Positions 8,421 through 17,118 are shown, numbered from the stretch's first letter. The stretch: DNA of 64,000 nt from Sinisalibacter lacisalsi (GCF_014640115.1 NZ_BMGI01000001.1:890501-954500), one strand, 5' to 3'. Notes: generated by a model not told the origin, from the letters alone. Numbers and translations: made by a program.

Positions 8421-8939
8421 ATGACCAAGGACCTGCGCCGCCAGACCGCCGACATTCTCGCGCTTCGGCACCTGACCATCGAGATGGCCGAGCCGGCGAT
8501 GGAGTGGGGCTGGGCCATGGTCGACGGCGAGCGCTACTCAGACGGGATCTGGGCGCTCACCGCGCTCCAGCCGCCCTATTACTGGTCGGAGATCTCCGAT
8601 CTCGTCGGCCAGATCGCGCGCGAACAGGGGTTGGTGACGCCGTCGAGCCAAGACGAGGCGACGCAATGGCTCGCCTACGGCCACCTCGAAGACGTCCTCG
8701 CCTCGGGCGGCGAGGATTTCCAGTCGCTCAAGCTCGTCTCGCGGCTGTGGTTCGACCACGAGACGCCCGACCTGCACATCTTCTACAAGCTCAAGCACGC
8801 TATCCGCGAGGCGGAGGCGAACGGCACGCAGGGGCATGTCGAGGGGCTGACGGCGGAGAACTGGAAAGCGATGCTCTGTGACATCGTCCGCGACTGGCTC
8901 GACGCCCACCCGCGCCCCGACCCCTTCGGCGAGGGATGA
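8421..8939 (+). CDS. Conserved-looking protein of unknown function
   Basis: A 172-residue soluble, acidic protein I do not recognise. The ATG at 8421 follows GAGGGGGAA at a good distance; the frame is open back to 8352, but that extension looks non-coding. There is no signal peptide or membrane helix. It is rich in Trp (AMEWGWAMVDGE, PPYYWSEISD, LVSRLWFDHE, GLTAENWKAM) and ends in a Pro-rich tail (DAHPRPDPFGEG). It lies directly after one SLC13 permease and converges on another. Strong local codon bias and the clear ribosome site support it as a real gene. No function can be assigned. Confidence 0.7.
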   Translation: MTKDLRRQTADILALRHLTIEMAEPAMEWGWAMVDGERYSDGIWALTALQPPYYWSEISDLVGQIAREQGLVTPSSQDEATQWLAYGHLEDVLASGGEDFQSLKLVSRLWFDHETPDLHIFYKLKHAIREAEANGTQGHVEGLTAENWKAMLCDIVRDWLDAHPRPDPFGEG

Positions 8940-8961
8940 AAGCGCCGGCTTGCGGCCCAGG

Positions 8962-9022
8962 AACGATCCCGCCGTGCGAAGCCTCGCGTCACGAGGCAGC
9001 CAATCGCGCCGCCGGGATCGTT
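8962..9022. terminator. Nested stem-loop between convergent genes
   Basis: Outer arms AACGATCCCG (8962-8971) and CGGGATCGTT (9013-9022) pair perfectly over ten bases. Inside them is a second perfect hairpin, GCCTCG-cgtca-CGAGGC, at 8981-8997. The right arm reaches the stop codon of the permease on the opposite strand. It is a plausible two-way terminator for the convergent genes; there is no T-run. Confidence 0.55.
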
Positions 9023-10803
9023 CAGAGTGGCCAGAACACCAGGATCAGGGGCACCGAGGTTGCCACCACGATCACCTCGAGCGGCAGGCCCATGCGCCAG
9101 TAGTCGCCAAAACGGTAGCCGCCTGGGCCGAGGATCAGGGTGTTGTTCTTGTGCCCGATCGGGGTGAGGAAGGCGCAGGAAGCGGCCACCGCCACCGCCA
9201 TCAGGAACGGATCGGGGTTGACCCCGAGTTTGCCGGCCATCTCGATCCCGATCGGCGCCGCGACGATCGCGGTGGCGGTGTTGTTGAGCACGTCCGAGAG
9301 GGTCATGGTGACCACCATGATCGCGGTCAGCACCGCCCAGGCCGGCCAGTCGCCGGCAAGGGAGATAAGCCCGTCGGCGATCAACTCGGTGCCGCCCAGC
9401 GTTTCCAGCGCCGAGCCGAGCGGGATCATCGAACCGAGCAGAACCACCACCGGCCATTCGACGTGATCGTAAAGCTCGCGCAGCGGCAGCACGCCGATGA
9501 AAACGAACCCCAGCACCACGATCCCTAGGGCCACCGGCAGATAGACCAGCCCGAGGCTCGCCGCCGCCACCGCCGCGCCGAACAGCCCGATGGCGAGCCA
9601 GACCTTGTTGTGCTGCGTCATCGAAAGCCCGCGCTGAGCCAGCGGCAGGCAGCCGAGCCACTCGGTCACCTCCGCTTCGCTGCCTTCGGGCACGAGCAGC
9701 AGCAGGATGTCGCCGGGGTGGGCGACGGTCTTGCGAACCTGGCTGCGAAACGGCTTGCCGCCGCGCGAGATGCCCAGCAGCACCGCGCGGCGGCGCCAGT
9801 TCAGCCCGATCGCCTGCGCCGTCTTGCCGTTGATCCTCGCGCTTTCGGTGACCACCACCTCGATCTGCGACAGCCCCGCGCCAGCGGCCTTCAGCCTCTC
9901 CTTGCGCTTGGAATCGGTGAAATCGAGGTCGAGGGCGGCACGGAATTCGTCGAGCGCCTCGGGCGCGGCCTCGATCACGAGCGTATCGCCGGCGGCGAGT
10001 TTCGTCGTCCGGCTGGTGCCGTAGCGCCGCTTGCCGTCGCGCACCAGCCCGAGGATCGCCACGTCGTTGCGCTCGGCGTCCTCGTAGAGATCCTGCACGC
10101 GTTTGCCGATCAGGTCGGATTCGTCCGGAACCACCAGTTCGGCGATGTATTCCGAATAGGCCCGCATCGGGTCAGAGATGACCTCCTCGTCCTCTGCCTC
10201 AGGGATCAGCCGCCAGCCGACGAGCGCCACGAAAACCAGCCCGACAAGCGCCGTGATCGCGCCGACCGGGGCGAAATCGAACATCCGGAAGGGTTCGCCC
10301 AGCGAGGTTTCGCGAATCGAGGAGATGATGATGTTGGGCGGCGTGCCGATCAGCGTGGCCATGCCGCCGAGGATGGTGGCGAAGCTGAGCGGCATCAGGC
10401 TGAGCCTTGCCGCGCGCCCGGCCTTGCGCGCGGTCTGCATATCGACGGGCATCAGCAGCGCCAGCGCGGCGACGTTGTTCATGAAGGCCGAGAGCGCGCC
10501 GCCGACCACGCCCATCACCGTGATATGGGCGCCCAGCGAGCGGCTCGAGTCGATCATCGTGCGGGTGATCAGGAACACCGCGCCCGAGCGCACCAACCCT
10601 GCCGAGACAATCAGCACGAGCGCAACGATCAAGGTGGCGGGGTGGCCGAACCCCTCGAAGGCGCTGCCCGTCGGCACCACGCCCAGCACCACCGCCAGCA
10701 TGAGCGCGGAAAAGGCCACGATATCGTAACGCAGCCGGCCCCAGATCAGCAGGACGAAGACGGCGAAGAAGATGGCGAACAGGATGATCTGGTCTGTGCT
10801 CAT
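9022..10803 (-). CDS. SLC13/DASS-family permease with TrkA-C domains (second copy)
   Basis: A 593-residue carrier with the same plan as the protein at 6569-8347: a membrane half with AFMNNVAALALLMPV, two TrkA-C type cytoplasmic domains (about 210-385, including VTESARINGKTAQAIGLNWR), then a second membrane half with DVLNNTATAIVAAPI and the end motif TPIGHKNNTLILGPGGYRF. Identity between the two copies looks moderate, so they are old paralogues or separate acquisitions rather than a recent duplication. I start at the ATG at 10803; a TTG two codons upstream is possible. The substrate is probably an inorganic or carboxylate anion. Confidence 0.85.
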   Translation of the reverse strand: MSTDQIILFAIFFAVFVLLIWGRLRYDIVAFSALMLAVVLGVVPTGSAFEGFGHPATLIVALVLIVSAGLVRSGAVFLITRTMIDSSRSLGAHITVMGVVGGALSAFMNNVAALALLMPVDMQTARKAGRAARLSLMPLSFATILGGMATLIGTPPNIIISSIRETSLGEPFRMFDFAPVGAITALVGLVFVALVGWRLIPEAEDEEVISDPMRAYSEYIAELVVPDESDLIGKRVQDLYEDAERNDVAILGLVRDGKRRYGTSRTTKLAAGDTLVIEAAPEALDEFRAALDLDFTDSKRKERLKAAGAGLSQIEVVVTESARINGKTAQAIGLNWRRRAVLLGISRGGKPFRSQVRKTVAHPGDILLLLVPEGSEAEVTEWLGCLPLAQRGLSMTQHNKVWLAIGLFGAAVAAASLGLVYLPVALGIVVLGFVFIGVLPLRELYDHVEWPVVVLLGSMIPLGSALETLGGTELIADGLISLAGDWPAWAVLTAIMVVTMTLSDVLNNTATAIVAAPIGIEMAGKLGVNPDPFLMAVAVAASCAFLTPIGHKNNTLILGPGGYRFGDYWRMGLPLEVIVVATSVPLILVFWPL

Positions 10804-10935
10804 GGCCAAGCCATAGCGCGGGCGGCGGGGCGGCGCAAAGGGAACGGTGGGGCGGCGCGCGCGACATTTTCCGCAGGGTTCACCCCGATATCCTCCCGGC
10901 TAGTCTTTCGTCCGGGGAGAAGAGGCAGGGGGGCC

Positions 10936-10965
10936 TTGCCCCGCCCGGTGGGCTTGCCCTATAGA
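10936..10965 (+). promoter_or_regulatory. Candidate promoter for yebC
   Basis: TTGCCC at 10936-10941 and TATAGA at 10960-10965 are separated by 18 bases and end 32 bases before the yebC start codon. Both boxes are reasonable sigma-70 matches for a high-GC alphaproteobacterium. Confidence 0.4.
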
Positions 10966-10997
10966 AGCGCGGCATCGGATCATTGTTGGAGCACTTC

Positions 10998-11741
10998 ATG
11001 GCTGGCCATTCAAAATGGGCGAACATCCAGCACCGCAAGGGGCGGCAGGACGCCGCGCGGTCGAAACTCTTCTCGAAGCTGGCCAAGGAAATCACCGTGG
11101 CCGCGAAGATGGGCGACCCCGACCCCGACAAGAACCCGCGCCTGCGCCTCGCGGTGAAGGAGGCGAAGTCGCAATCCGTGCCCAAGGACGTGATCGACCG
11201 CGCGATCAAGAAGAGCCAGGGCGGCGACGCGGAGAACTACGACGAGATCCGCTACGAGGGCTACGGCCCGAACGGCGTTGCGGTGATCGTCGAGGCGATG
11301 ACCGACAACCGCAACCGCACCGCCTCCAACGTGCGCTCCACTTTCGGCAAGCACGGCGGCAACCTCGGCGAAACCGGCTCGGTGAGCTTCATGTTCGAGC
11401 GCAAAGGCGAGATCGTCTATCCCGCCAGCGCCGGCGATGACGAGGCGATCTTCGAGGCCGCGATCGAGGCCGGGGCGGAAGACGTGGAAAGCTCGGAAGA
11501 CGGCCACGTCATCTATTGCGCCGATACCGATCTCAACGAGGTCTCGACCGCGCTGGAGGCGACGCTGGGCGAATCGGACTCGACCAAGCTGATCTGGAAG
11601 CCCGCCACCACCACCGAGCTTGGCCTCGAGGACATGGAAAAGCTCATGAAGCTGATCGACGCGCTCGAAGACGACGACGACGTTCAGCACGTGACCACCA
11701 ATTTCGAGGCGACCGACGAGGTTCTGGCCCAGCTCGGCTGA
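10998..11741 (+). CDS. yebC: YebC/PmpR-family protein
   Basis: A 247-residue member of the universal YebC family, now linked to translation of proline-rich stretches and earlier described as a transcription regulator. The invariant N-terminus [20 protein letters not shown] identifies it and fixes the start at 10998. The three-domain family layout is intact, with [20 protein letters not shown] and [16 protein letters not shown] in the middle and an acidic C-terminus. In many bacteria yebC lies beside ruvC; here no ruv gene is visible. Confidence 0.96.
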   Translation: MAGHSKWANIQHRKGRQDAARSKLFSKLAKEITVAAKMGDPDPDKNPRLRLAVKEAKSQSVPKDVIDRAIKKSQGGDAENYDEIRYEGYGPNGVAVIVEAMTDNRNRTASNVRSTFGKHGGNLGETGSVSFMFERKGEIVYPASAGDDEAIFEAAIEAGAEDVESSEDGHVIYCADTDLNEVSTALEATLGESDSTKLIWKPATTTELGLEDMEKLMKLIDALEDDDDVQHVTTNFEATDEVLAQLG

Positions 11742-11795
11742 GGCCGGCCCGTGCGCGCTCTTGCACCCGGGCGGCGCTTGGGGTCAGATCGCGCC

Positions 11796-12707
11796 ATGTC
11801 CGAGGCGCGTGCAGTCCAGACCGGCAACCCCCTCGCGGGTGTCCTGTGGATGCTCGCGACCGGGCTCAATTTCGTCATGGTCACCGCGCTGGTAAAGATC
11901 GTCGGCAGCCGCATCCCGGCGGCGGAGAGCGCCTTCCTGCGCTACCTTCTCGGGCTTGTCTTCCTCGTGCCGATGCTGCGCCCGCTGCTCGCCGCGCCGC
12001 TGCCATGGCCCACGCTGGTGCTGTTCTCGGCGCGCGGGCTGGCCCACACCATCGGCGTGATCCTGTGGTTCTATGCCATAGCCAGCATCCCGATGGCCGA
12101 GGTCACCGCGATCAACTACCTCAACCCGGTGTTCGTCACGCTCGGGGCGGCGCTTTTCTTCGGTGAAAAACTCGCCGCGCGCCGGATCGCCGCGATTGCA
12201 GCGGCGCTTGTCGGCGCCCTCATCATCCTGCGCCCGGGTGTGCGCGAGATCGACCCGGGCCACATGGCCATGCTCGCCGCCGCGGTGCTGTTCGCGGCCT
12301 CCTACCTGATGGCCAACCGGCTCGCCGGGCTGGTGCGCCCGGTGGTGGTGGTAGCGATGCTCTCGATCACCGTGACCATCGGGCTCGCCCCCTTCGCGCT
12401 GGCGAACTGGATTCCCCCGACGCCGGCCGAGGTGGGCGGGCTCTTCGGCGTCGCGGCATTCGCCACGGCAGGGCATTACAGCATGACCCGCGCCTTCGCG
12501 GCCGCGCCGATGACGGTGACCCAGCCGGTCACCTTCCTGCAGCTTGTCTGGTCGGTGCTGATCGGCGCGATGTTCTTCGCCGAACCGGCGGATCTCTGGG
12601 TGATCGTCGGCGGCGGGCTGATCATCAGCGCGGTCAGCTTCATCACCTGGCGCGAAGCGGTGCTGAAGCGCCGGGTCACGCCGGTGGTGAACGAGCCCAA
12701 GATCTAG
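11796..12707 (+). CDS. EamA-family (drug/metabolite) transporter
   Basis: A 303-residue inner-membrane exporter with ten predicted helices in two EamA repeats of about 140 residues. Typical features are the end of repeat one (YAIASIPMAEVTAINYLNPV, then FFGEKLAARRIAAI) and the matching part of repeat two (AAAPMTVTQPVTFLQLVWSV, then FFAEPADLW). Family members export amino acids, nucleosides or other metabolites; the substrate cannot be inferred. The ATG at 11796 begins MSEARAVQ; an upstream in-frame start at 11751 adds only an Arg/Gly-rich leader. It converges on the choline transporter genes. Confidence 0.85.
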   Translation: MSEARAVQTGNPLAGVLWMLATGLNFVMVTALVKIVGSRIPAAESAFLRYLLGLVFLVPMLRPLLAAPLPWPTLVLFSARGLAHTIGVILWFYAIASIPMAEVTAINYLNPVFVTLGAALFFGEKLAARRIAAIAAALVGALIILRPGVREIDPGHMAMLAAAVLFAASYLMANRLAGLVRPVVVVAMLSITVTIGLAPFALANWIPPTPAEVGGLFGVAAFATAGHYSMTRAFAAAPMTVTQPVTFLQLVWSVLIGAMFFAEPADLWVIVGGGLIISAVSFITWREAVLKRRVTPVVNEPKI

Positions 12708-12714
12708 CCCCTTC

Positions 12715-12745
12715 ATCTTGTCGAAAATACTCCCGCCGGAGGCAA
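12715..12745 (+). repeat. Diverged relative of the intergenic repeat
   Basis: The segment reads TTCATCTTGTCGAAAATACT followed by CCCGCCGGAGG. It keeps the order TTC...TTG-GTC-AAATAC-TC of the repeat copies at 2203, 23948 and 59145 but lacks their G/C hairpin end. It lies just after the EamA stop codon. It may be a separate subfamily. Confidence 0.4.
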
Positions 12746-12816
12746 GAAAGTTGAAATTCAAACGCTCGAAAATGGCGCCGACATGGCCGGAAAAGCGTGA
12801 TCTCTGCAATCCACGC

Positions 12817-12860
12817 CGCCGCGCGTACGCGCGGCGCGGGTCGCCCGCGTCAGCGGGCGA
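12817..12860. terminator. Two tandem hairpins between convergent genes
   Basis: A perfect 20-base palindrome, CGCCGCGCGTACGCGCGGCG, fills 12817-12836. A second hairpin, TCGCCCGC-gtca-GCGGGCGA, fills 12841-12860, just before the choV stop codon at 12867. The place and strength fit termination of choV and the EamA gene from both sides; no T-run is present. Confidence 0.55.
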
Positions 12861-12866
12861 AACCCC

Positions 12867-13910
12867 TCACGTCCCGCGCGGATCGAGCAGCCGGGCCAGC
12901 ACCTGTTCGCGGTCGATCCGGCCGACCTCGGCGCCGTTTTCCACCACCGCCACCGCCGCGACCTCGCCGGTGAGCGCCGACATCACCGCCTTCACCGGTG
13001 TGCCGGGCGGCACCTGCGCATTGGTGGCGCCGCCCACCGGCCCCATCACGTCGCGGGCGGTGAGCACGCCGAGCGGGTTCATCTGGGCGACGAAATCTGA
13101 GACGTAATCATCCGCCGGCGCGGTGAAGATCTCGCGCGGGCTACCCACCTGCACGATCCGCCCGCCCTCCATGATCGCGATCCTGTCGCCGAGTTTGAAC
13201 GCCTCGTCGAGGTCGTGGCTGACGAAGATGATGGTGCGCCGCAGCGTCTCCTGCAACTCGATCAGCTCGTCCTGAAGCCGGGTGCGGATCAGCGGGTCGA
13301 GCGCCGAGAACGGCTCGTCCATGAGCAGGATCGGCGCATCGGTGGCGAAGGCGCGGGCCAGCCCGACGCGCTGCTGCATCCCGCCCGAAAGCTCGCTCAC
13401 CATGCGGTCGGCCCAGTCGGCGAGGCCGACCATCTCGAGTTGCTCGTCGACCTTGGCGTGACGCGCCGCCTTGCTCATGCCGCCCAGTTCCAGCCCGAGG
13501 CCGATGTTGTCGCGCACGGTGCGCCAGGGCAGCAGGCCGAACTGCTGAAACACCATGGCCACCTTGCGCAGCCGGATGCGGCGCAGGGTGGCGGCGTCGG
13601 CATGGGTGACGTCGATGAGGTTTTCGCCGTCCGACACCCGCACCTGTCCGCGCACCACCGGGTTCAGCCCGTTCACCGCGCGCAGGAGTGTCGACTTGCC
13701 CGAGCCCGACAGGCCCATCAGCACGAGGATCTCGCCTTCCATCACGTCGAGGGTGCAGTCGTGAACGCCCAGCACCTGGCCGGTGGCCTCCTGCACGCTG
13801 GCGCGGTCCTGGCCCTCGTCCATCAGCGGCAGCGCGCTTTCGGGGCGGTTGCCGAAGACGATCGAGACGCGGTCGAAGGAGACGGCCGTCTTGCGCTCTT
13901 CTGCGCTCAT
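12867..13910 (-). CDS. choV: Choline/betaine ABC transporter, ATP-binding protein
   Basis: A 347-residue ATPase that drives the choline importer at the cytoplasmic face. Walker A GLSGSGKSTL, the Q-loop MVFQQFGLLPW, the signature LSGGMQQRVGLARAF and Walker B ILLMDEPFSALD are intact. The long N-terminal region before Walker A and a C-terminal CBS-like part (about 275-347) are typical of the ProV/ChoV group. Its start codon overlaps the choW stop (ATGA). Nearby betIBA makes choline the most likely cargo. It is last in the choX-to-choV transcript and is followed by two hairpins. Confidence 0.92.
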   Translation of the reverse strand: MSAEERKTAVSFDRVSIVFGNRPESALPLMDEGQDRASVQEATGQVLGVHDCTLDVMEGEILVLMGLSGSGKSTLLRAVNGLNPVVRGQVRVSDGENLIDVTHADAATLRRIRLRKVAMVFQQFGLLPWRTVRDNIGLGLELGGMSKAARHAKVDEQLEMVGLADWADRMVSELSGGMQQRVGLARAFATDAPILLMDEPFSALDPLIRTRLQDELIELQETLRRTIIFVSHDLDEAFKLGDRIAIMEGGRIVQVGSPREIFTAPADDYVSDFVAQMNPLGVLTARDVMGPVGGATNAQVPPGTPVKAVMSALTGEVAAVAVVENGAEVGRIDREQVLARLLDPRGT

Positions 13911-14740
13911 TTGCGTTCCACCCTCAGCATCCGGTCGAGCAGGATCGCCACCACGACGATCACGAAACCGCTCTCGAAGCCGAGCGCGGTATTGACCTGG
14001 TTGAGCGCGCGCACCACCGGCACGCCGAGCCCGTCGGCGCCCACCAGTGCGGCGATCACCACCATCGACAGCGAGAGCATGATCGTCTGGTTCAGCCCGG
14101 TCATGATCTGCGGCATGGCATAGGGCAGTTCCACCTTCCACAAAAGCTGGCTCCTGGTGGCGCCGAAGGCCTGCGCCGCCTCTTTGAGCGCCACCGGCGT
14201 GCGGCTGATGCCCAGGTGGGTGAGGCGGATCGGCGCGGGCAGCACGAAGATCACCGTCGCCAGCAGGCCCGGCACCATGCCGATACCGAAGAAGACGATG
14301 GCCGGGATCAGGTAGACGAAGGTGGGCAGGGTCTGCATCAGGTCGAGCACCGGGCGCATCCAGGTGTAGAGCCTGGGCCGGTGCGCCGCGGCGATGCCGA
14401 TCGGCACGCCGAGGCTCATGCAGACCACGCCGGCCGAGAGCACCAGCGTCAGGCTTTCCGTGGTGGCCTCCCAATAGCCCTGGTTGAGGATGAACAGGAA
14501 TCCGAGGGTGACGAGCAGCGCCGTCTTCCAGTTGCGCTGCAACGCAAAGGTGAGCAGCGCGAAAGCGGCGACAACGGCGATGGGCGGCGGCGACTGCAAC
14601 ACCCACAGGATGCCGTCGATCATGTTTTCCATCAGCCATGAGACCCAGTCGAAGAACGGGGCGCCCACGTCCTGCAACCAGTCAAACACCGTGCGCGCGG
14701 TCTTGCCCACGGGGATCTTCCATTCCGTCAACCAGTTCAT
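13907..14740 (-). CDS. choW: Choline ABC transporter, permease protein
   Basis: A 277-residue inner-membrane subunit with about six helices. The cytoplasmic EAA loop that docks the ATPase is visible: ALKEAAQAFGATRSQLLWKV followed by ELPYAMPQIM. The ATG at 14740 gives MNWLTEWKIPVGK, the usual start of this family; a longer frame to 14788 is unlikely. It overlaps choV by four bases and lies 82 bases after the unknown gene at 14823-15494. With ChoX and ChoV it forms a binding-protein-dependent choline importer like that of Sinorhizobium. Confidence 0.92.
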   Translation of the reverse strand: MNWLTEWKIPVGKTARTVFDWLQDVGAPFFDWVSWLMENMIDGILWVLQSPPPIAVVAAFALLTFALQRNWKTALLVTLGFLFILNQGYWEATTESLTLVLSAGVVCMSLGVPIGIAAAHRPRLYTWMRPVLDLMQTLPTFVYLIPAIVFFGIGMVPGLLATVIFVLPAPIRLTHLGISRTPVALKEAAQAFGATRSQLLWKVELPYAMPQIMTGLNQTIMLSLSMVVIAALVGADGLGVPVVRALNQVNTALGFESGFVIVVVAILLDRMLRVERK

Positions 14741-14822
14741 TCCCGTCCCTCCGGGGTCAAACCTGCCAGCGGGGGGCAGGGGGAGCAAGCGCCTTGTGGG
14801 GAGGCGGTGTGGTGCGCGCCGG

Positions 14823-15494
14823 TCATGCGGCGAGAAAGGCAGGATCGCCCGGCGCCCAGCCGAGGATCAGCGCGGTGCCGCAGGCCAGGGTCTTGCGCGC
14901 GGCGCGACCCGGCCCGGCGTCGAGCCCGAGGTGGGTGGCGAAGGTGGCGAAATCGTCGAGCCAGCGCGCGTCGGGCGAGAAGGAATGCACGATCATCGCC
15001 GCCACCGGGCGGTGAAAGCGCCGTGCCTCGATCACCGCCGCGGCGGTGCGGTGCAGAAGCTGGTAGCGCAAGCCTCCCGGCGGCGGATCGGCAATGCCGA
15101 GATCGGCGCAAAGCGCCGCCAGCCGGGTGCGTTTGCCGGGCGAGGGCTTGGCGAACCATTCCGCAACGGTCTTGTCGAAGCTTTCGTTCACCTTCGCCTC
15201 GATGGTCACCGCCATGTCTTCGCCGCCTGCGTGGGCGAGGCAGAACAGGTCTTGCTGGCTTTCGCGGGTGCCGCCAGGCAGGGCGACCTTGTGCTCGACG
15301 ATGGCAAGCTGCAACTCGGCGTCCGGCCCGAGCAGTGCGGCCACCTCGGGCGGAAAGCCGGGGCTCGCCGCTTCCCAGGCATGGGCGGCGGTGCGGGCCG
15401 AATAGCCGCGCTTCCACTGCTTGACCGGGTCGGCAAGGCGCGCCTGCCAGTCCTGCGGGCCGGTGGTGGCGATATGTAACCGGCTTTGCGGCAT
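14823..15494 (-). CDS. DUF6946-like protein of unknown function inside the cho operon
   Basis: A 223-residue soluble protein placed between choX and choW on the same strand. It begins MPQSRLHIATTGPQDWQARL and carries KQWKRGYSARTAAHAWEAA, a pattern I associate with the DUF6946 family. A central stretch, LQLAIVEHKVALPGG...DMAVTIEAKVNESF, alternates strands and ends in an E-x-K motif, which recalls a PD-(D/E)xK nuclease core, but I cannot confirm that fold. There is no signal peptide. ChoX and ChoW are normally adjacent, so this insertion is unusual. It could be transcribed with the transporter; a role in choline uptake is not established. Confidence 0.7.
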   Translation of the reverse strand: MPQSRLHIATTGPQDWQARLADPVKQWKRGYSARTAAHAWEAASPGFPPEVAALLGPDAELQLAIVEHKVALPGGTRESQQDLFCLAHAGGEDMAVTIEAKVNESFDKTVAEWFAKPSPGKRTRLAALCADLGIADPPPGGLRYQLLHRTAAAVIEARRFHRPVAAMIVHSFSPDARWLDDFATFATHLGLDAGPGRAARKTLACGTALILGWAPGDPAFLAA

Positions 15495-15503
15495 GGCAGG
15501 TGC

Positions 15504-15531
15504 GGCCCCGCCCGCGATGGCGGGCGGGGCC
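15504..15531. terminator. Strong hairpin after choX
   Basis: GGCCCCGCCCGC (15504-15515) pairs perfectly with GCGGGCGGGGCC (15520-15531) around a four-base loop. It lies eight bases beyond the choX stop codon on the minus strand and just before the next gene. In binding-protein operons such hairpins often protect the upstream message, so that the binding protein is made in excess. No T-run follows, so attenuation or RNA stabilisation is as likely as termination. Confidence 0.6.
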
Positions 15532-15538
15532 GGTCTCA

Positions 15539-16462
15539 TTACAGGCCGAGGGCCGCGTTCATCGCGGCGACGGCATCGCCGCCGTCCTTCGTGGTCACAC
15601 CGTCGAGCCAGCCCGCCCAGGCGTCGGGGTTGGCGGCGAGCCAGGCGCGGGCGGCATCGGCCGGGTTTTCGTTCTCGTCGAGGATCGCGGCCATGATCTG
15701 GTTTTCCATCGCCAGCGTGAACTCCATGTTCATCAGGAGCGCACCGACGTTGGGGCATTCCTCGACATAGCCGGCGCGGGTGTTGGTGTAGACGGTCGCG
15801 CCGCCGAGGTCGGGGCCGAACCAGTCGTCGCCGCCGGTCAGGTAGGTCAGATCATAGTTGGCGTTCATCGGGTGCGGTTCCCAGCCGAGGAAGACGATCG
15901 GCTCGTCGCGGTCAGAGGCGCGCGACACCTGCGCCAGCATCCCCTGTTCGGAGCTTTCGCGCACCTGGAAGCCGGACAGGCCGAACTCGCCGGCCTCGAT
16001 CATGTCGAGGATCAGCCGGTTGCCGTCGTTGCCCGGCTCGATGCCGTAGATCGTGCTGTCGAGCGCCTCGGCCTGGTCGGCGATGTTGCCGAAATCGGTG
16101 ATCCCGAGCGCGGCGCCCGCGGCGTTGGTGGCGAGGGTGTATTTCGCGCCTTCGAGGTTGGCGCGCACGGTGTCGATGGTGCCCGCCTCGGTATAGGGGG
16201 CGATATCGGCCTCCATCGAGGGCATCCAGTTGCCGAGGAACACGTCGAGATCGCCCGCGGCGAGCGACGAGAAGGTGACCGGCAGCGCCAGCAGCTTGGT
16301 TTCGGTCTCGTAACCGAGCGCCTCGAGCACGACCGAGGCGGTGGCGGTGGTGGCGGTGATGTCGGTCCAGCCCACGTCGGAGAAGCGCACGGTTTCGCAA
16401 TCCGCGATGGCAGGAGCGGCGGCGAGGATCGCCAGCGCCGAAAGGGTTGTCTTGAGCGTCAT
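15539..16462 (-). CDS. choX: Choline ABC transporter, substrate-binding protein
   Basis: A 307-residue periplasmic binding protein. A Sec signal peptide (MTLKTTLSALAILAAAPAIA) precedes the mature part CETVRFSDVGWTD. The fold and aromatic residues match the OpuAC/ChoX family: DVFLGNWMPSM, VFLGWEPHPMN and LTYLTGGDDW carry Trp and Tyr residues that would form the cation-pi box for the trimethylammonium head. The ATG at 16462 follows GGGAGAG on the minus strand. It is first in the cho transcript and divergent from betI, sharing the palindrome at 16483-16502. Confidence 0.93.
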   Translation of the reverse strand: MTLKTTLSALAILAAAPAIADCETVRFSDVGWTDITATTATASVVLEALGYETETKLLALPVTFSSLAAGDLDVFLGNWMPSMEADIAPYTEAGTIDTVRANLEGAKYTLATNAAGAALGITDFGNIADQAEALDSTIYGIEPGNDGNRLILDMIEAGEFGLSGFQVRESSEQGMLAQVSRASDRDEPIVFLGWEPHPMNANYDLTYLTGGDDWFGPDLGGATVYTNTRAGYVEECPNVGALLMNMEFTLAMENQIMAAILDENENPADAARAWLAANPDAWAGWLDGVTTKDGGDAVAAMNAALGL

Positions 16463-16482
16463 GATGTCTCTCCCTGTTTTTG

Positions 16483-16502
16483 TTGATTGACGAGTCAATC
16501 AA
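16483..16502. promoter_or_regulatory. Probable BetI operator
   Basis: TTGATTGAC-ga-GTCAATCAA is a perfect inverted repeat (nine-base arms, two-base centre). It is in the 77-base gap between the divergent choX and betI starts, the place where BetI acts on betT and betIBA in E. coli. One site could repress both the importer and the oxidation genes and be relieved by choline. Confidence 0.8.
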
Positions 16503-16539
16503 AGTGCAACACGATTCCGGCGTCAACGAAGGACTCGCG

Positions 16540-17118
16540 ATGCCGAAACTTGGAATGGAGCCTATACGCCGCGCGGCGCTGGTAAAAGCCACGATTGCCG
16601 AGATCGGTGAAGTGGGCTCGCTCGACGTGACGGTGAGCCGGATCGCGCGGCGCGCGGGCGTGTCGTCGGCGCTGGCGCATCACTATTTCGGCGCGAAGGA
16701 AGATCTGCTCGTCGCCGCCATGCGCCATATCCTCGCCACCTACGGCAGGGGGGTGCGTGCCGCCCTCGCCGGGGCCACCACGCCGCGCGCGCGGATCGCC
16801 GCGATCCTGCACGCTTCCTTCGCGGCCGACAATTTCGAGCCCGCGGTGATCGCCGCCTGGCTCAATTTCTACGTTCACGCCCAGGGCAACGCGGCTGCGC
16901 GGCGGCTGCTCAACGTCTATCACCGCCGCCTGCGCTCGAACCTCGTGCACGCCCTTCGCCCCCTCGTCGGCGAGGCCGCCGCCGACCACGCCGAAACCCT
17001 CGCCGCCCTGATCGACGGGCTCTACATCCGCCAGGCCCTCGACGCGGGGCCGGACGGCCAGCGCGCGGAGGCGCGCGTGGCGGCGGTGCTCGACCGTATG
17101 CTGGAGATTGCAAGATGA
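16540..17118 (+). CDS. betI: Choline-responsive TetR-family repressor BetI
   Basis: A 192-residue repressor. The TetR helix-turn-helix is at about residues 10-55: [20 protein letters not shown], then [20 protein letters not shown], which matches BetI closely. The C-terminal domain ([20 protein letters not shown] and [13 protein letters not shown]) is the BetI ligand and dimer domain. The start codon at 16540 gives [11 protein letters not shown], the conserved BetI N-terminus. It overlaps betB by four bases (ATGA) and is divergent from choX across a perfect palindrome. Confidence 0.94.
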   Translation: MPKLGMEPIRRAALVKATIAEIGEVGSLDVTVSRIARRAGVSSALAHHYFGAKEDLLVAAMRHILATYGRGVRAALAGATTPRARIAAILHASFAADNFEPAVIAAWLNFYVHAQGNAAARRLLNVYHRRLRSNLVHALRPLVGEAAADHAETLAALIDGLYIRQALDAGPDGQRAEARVAAVLDRMLEIAR

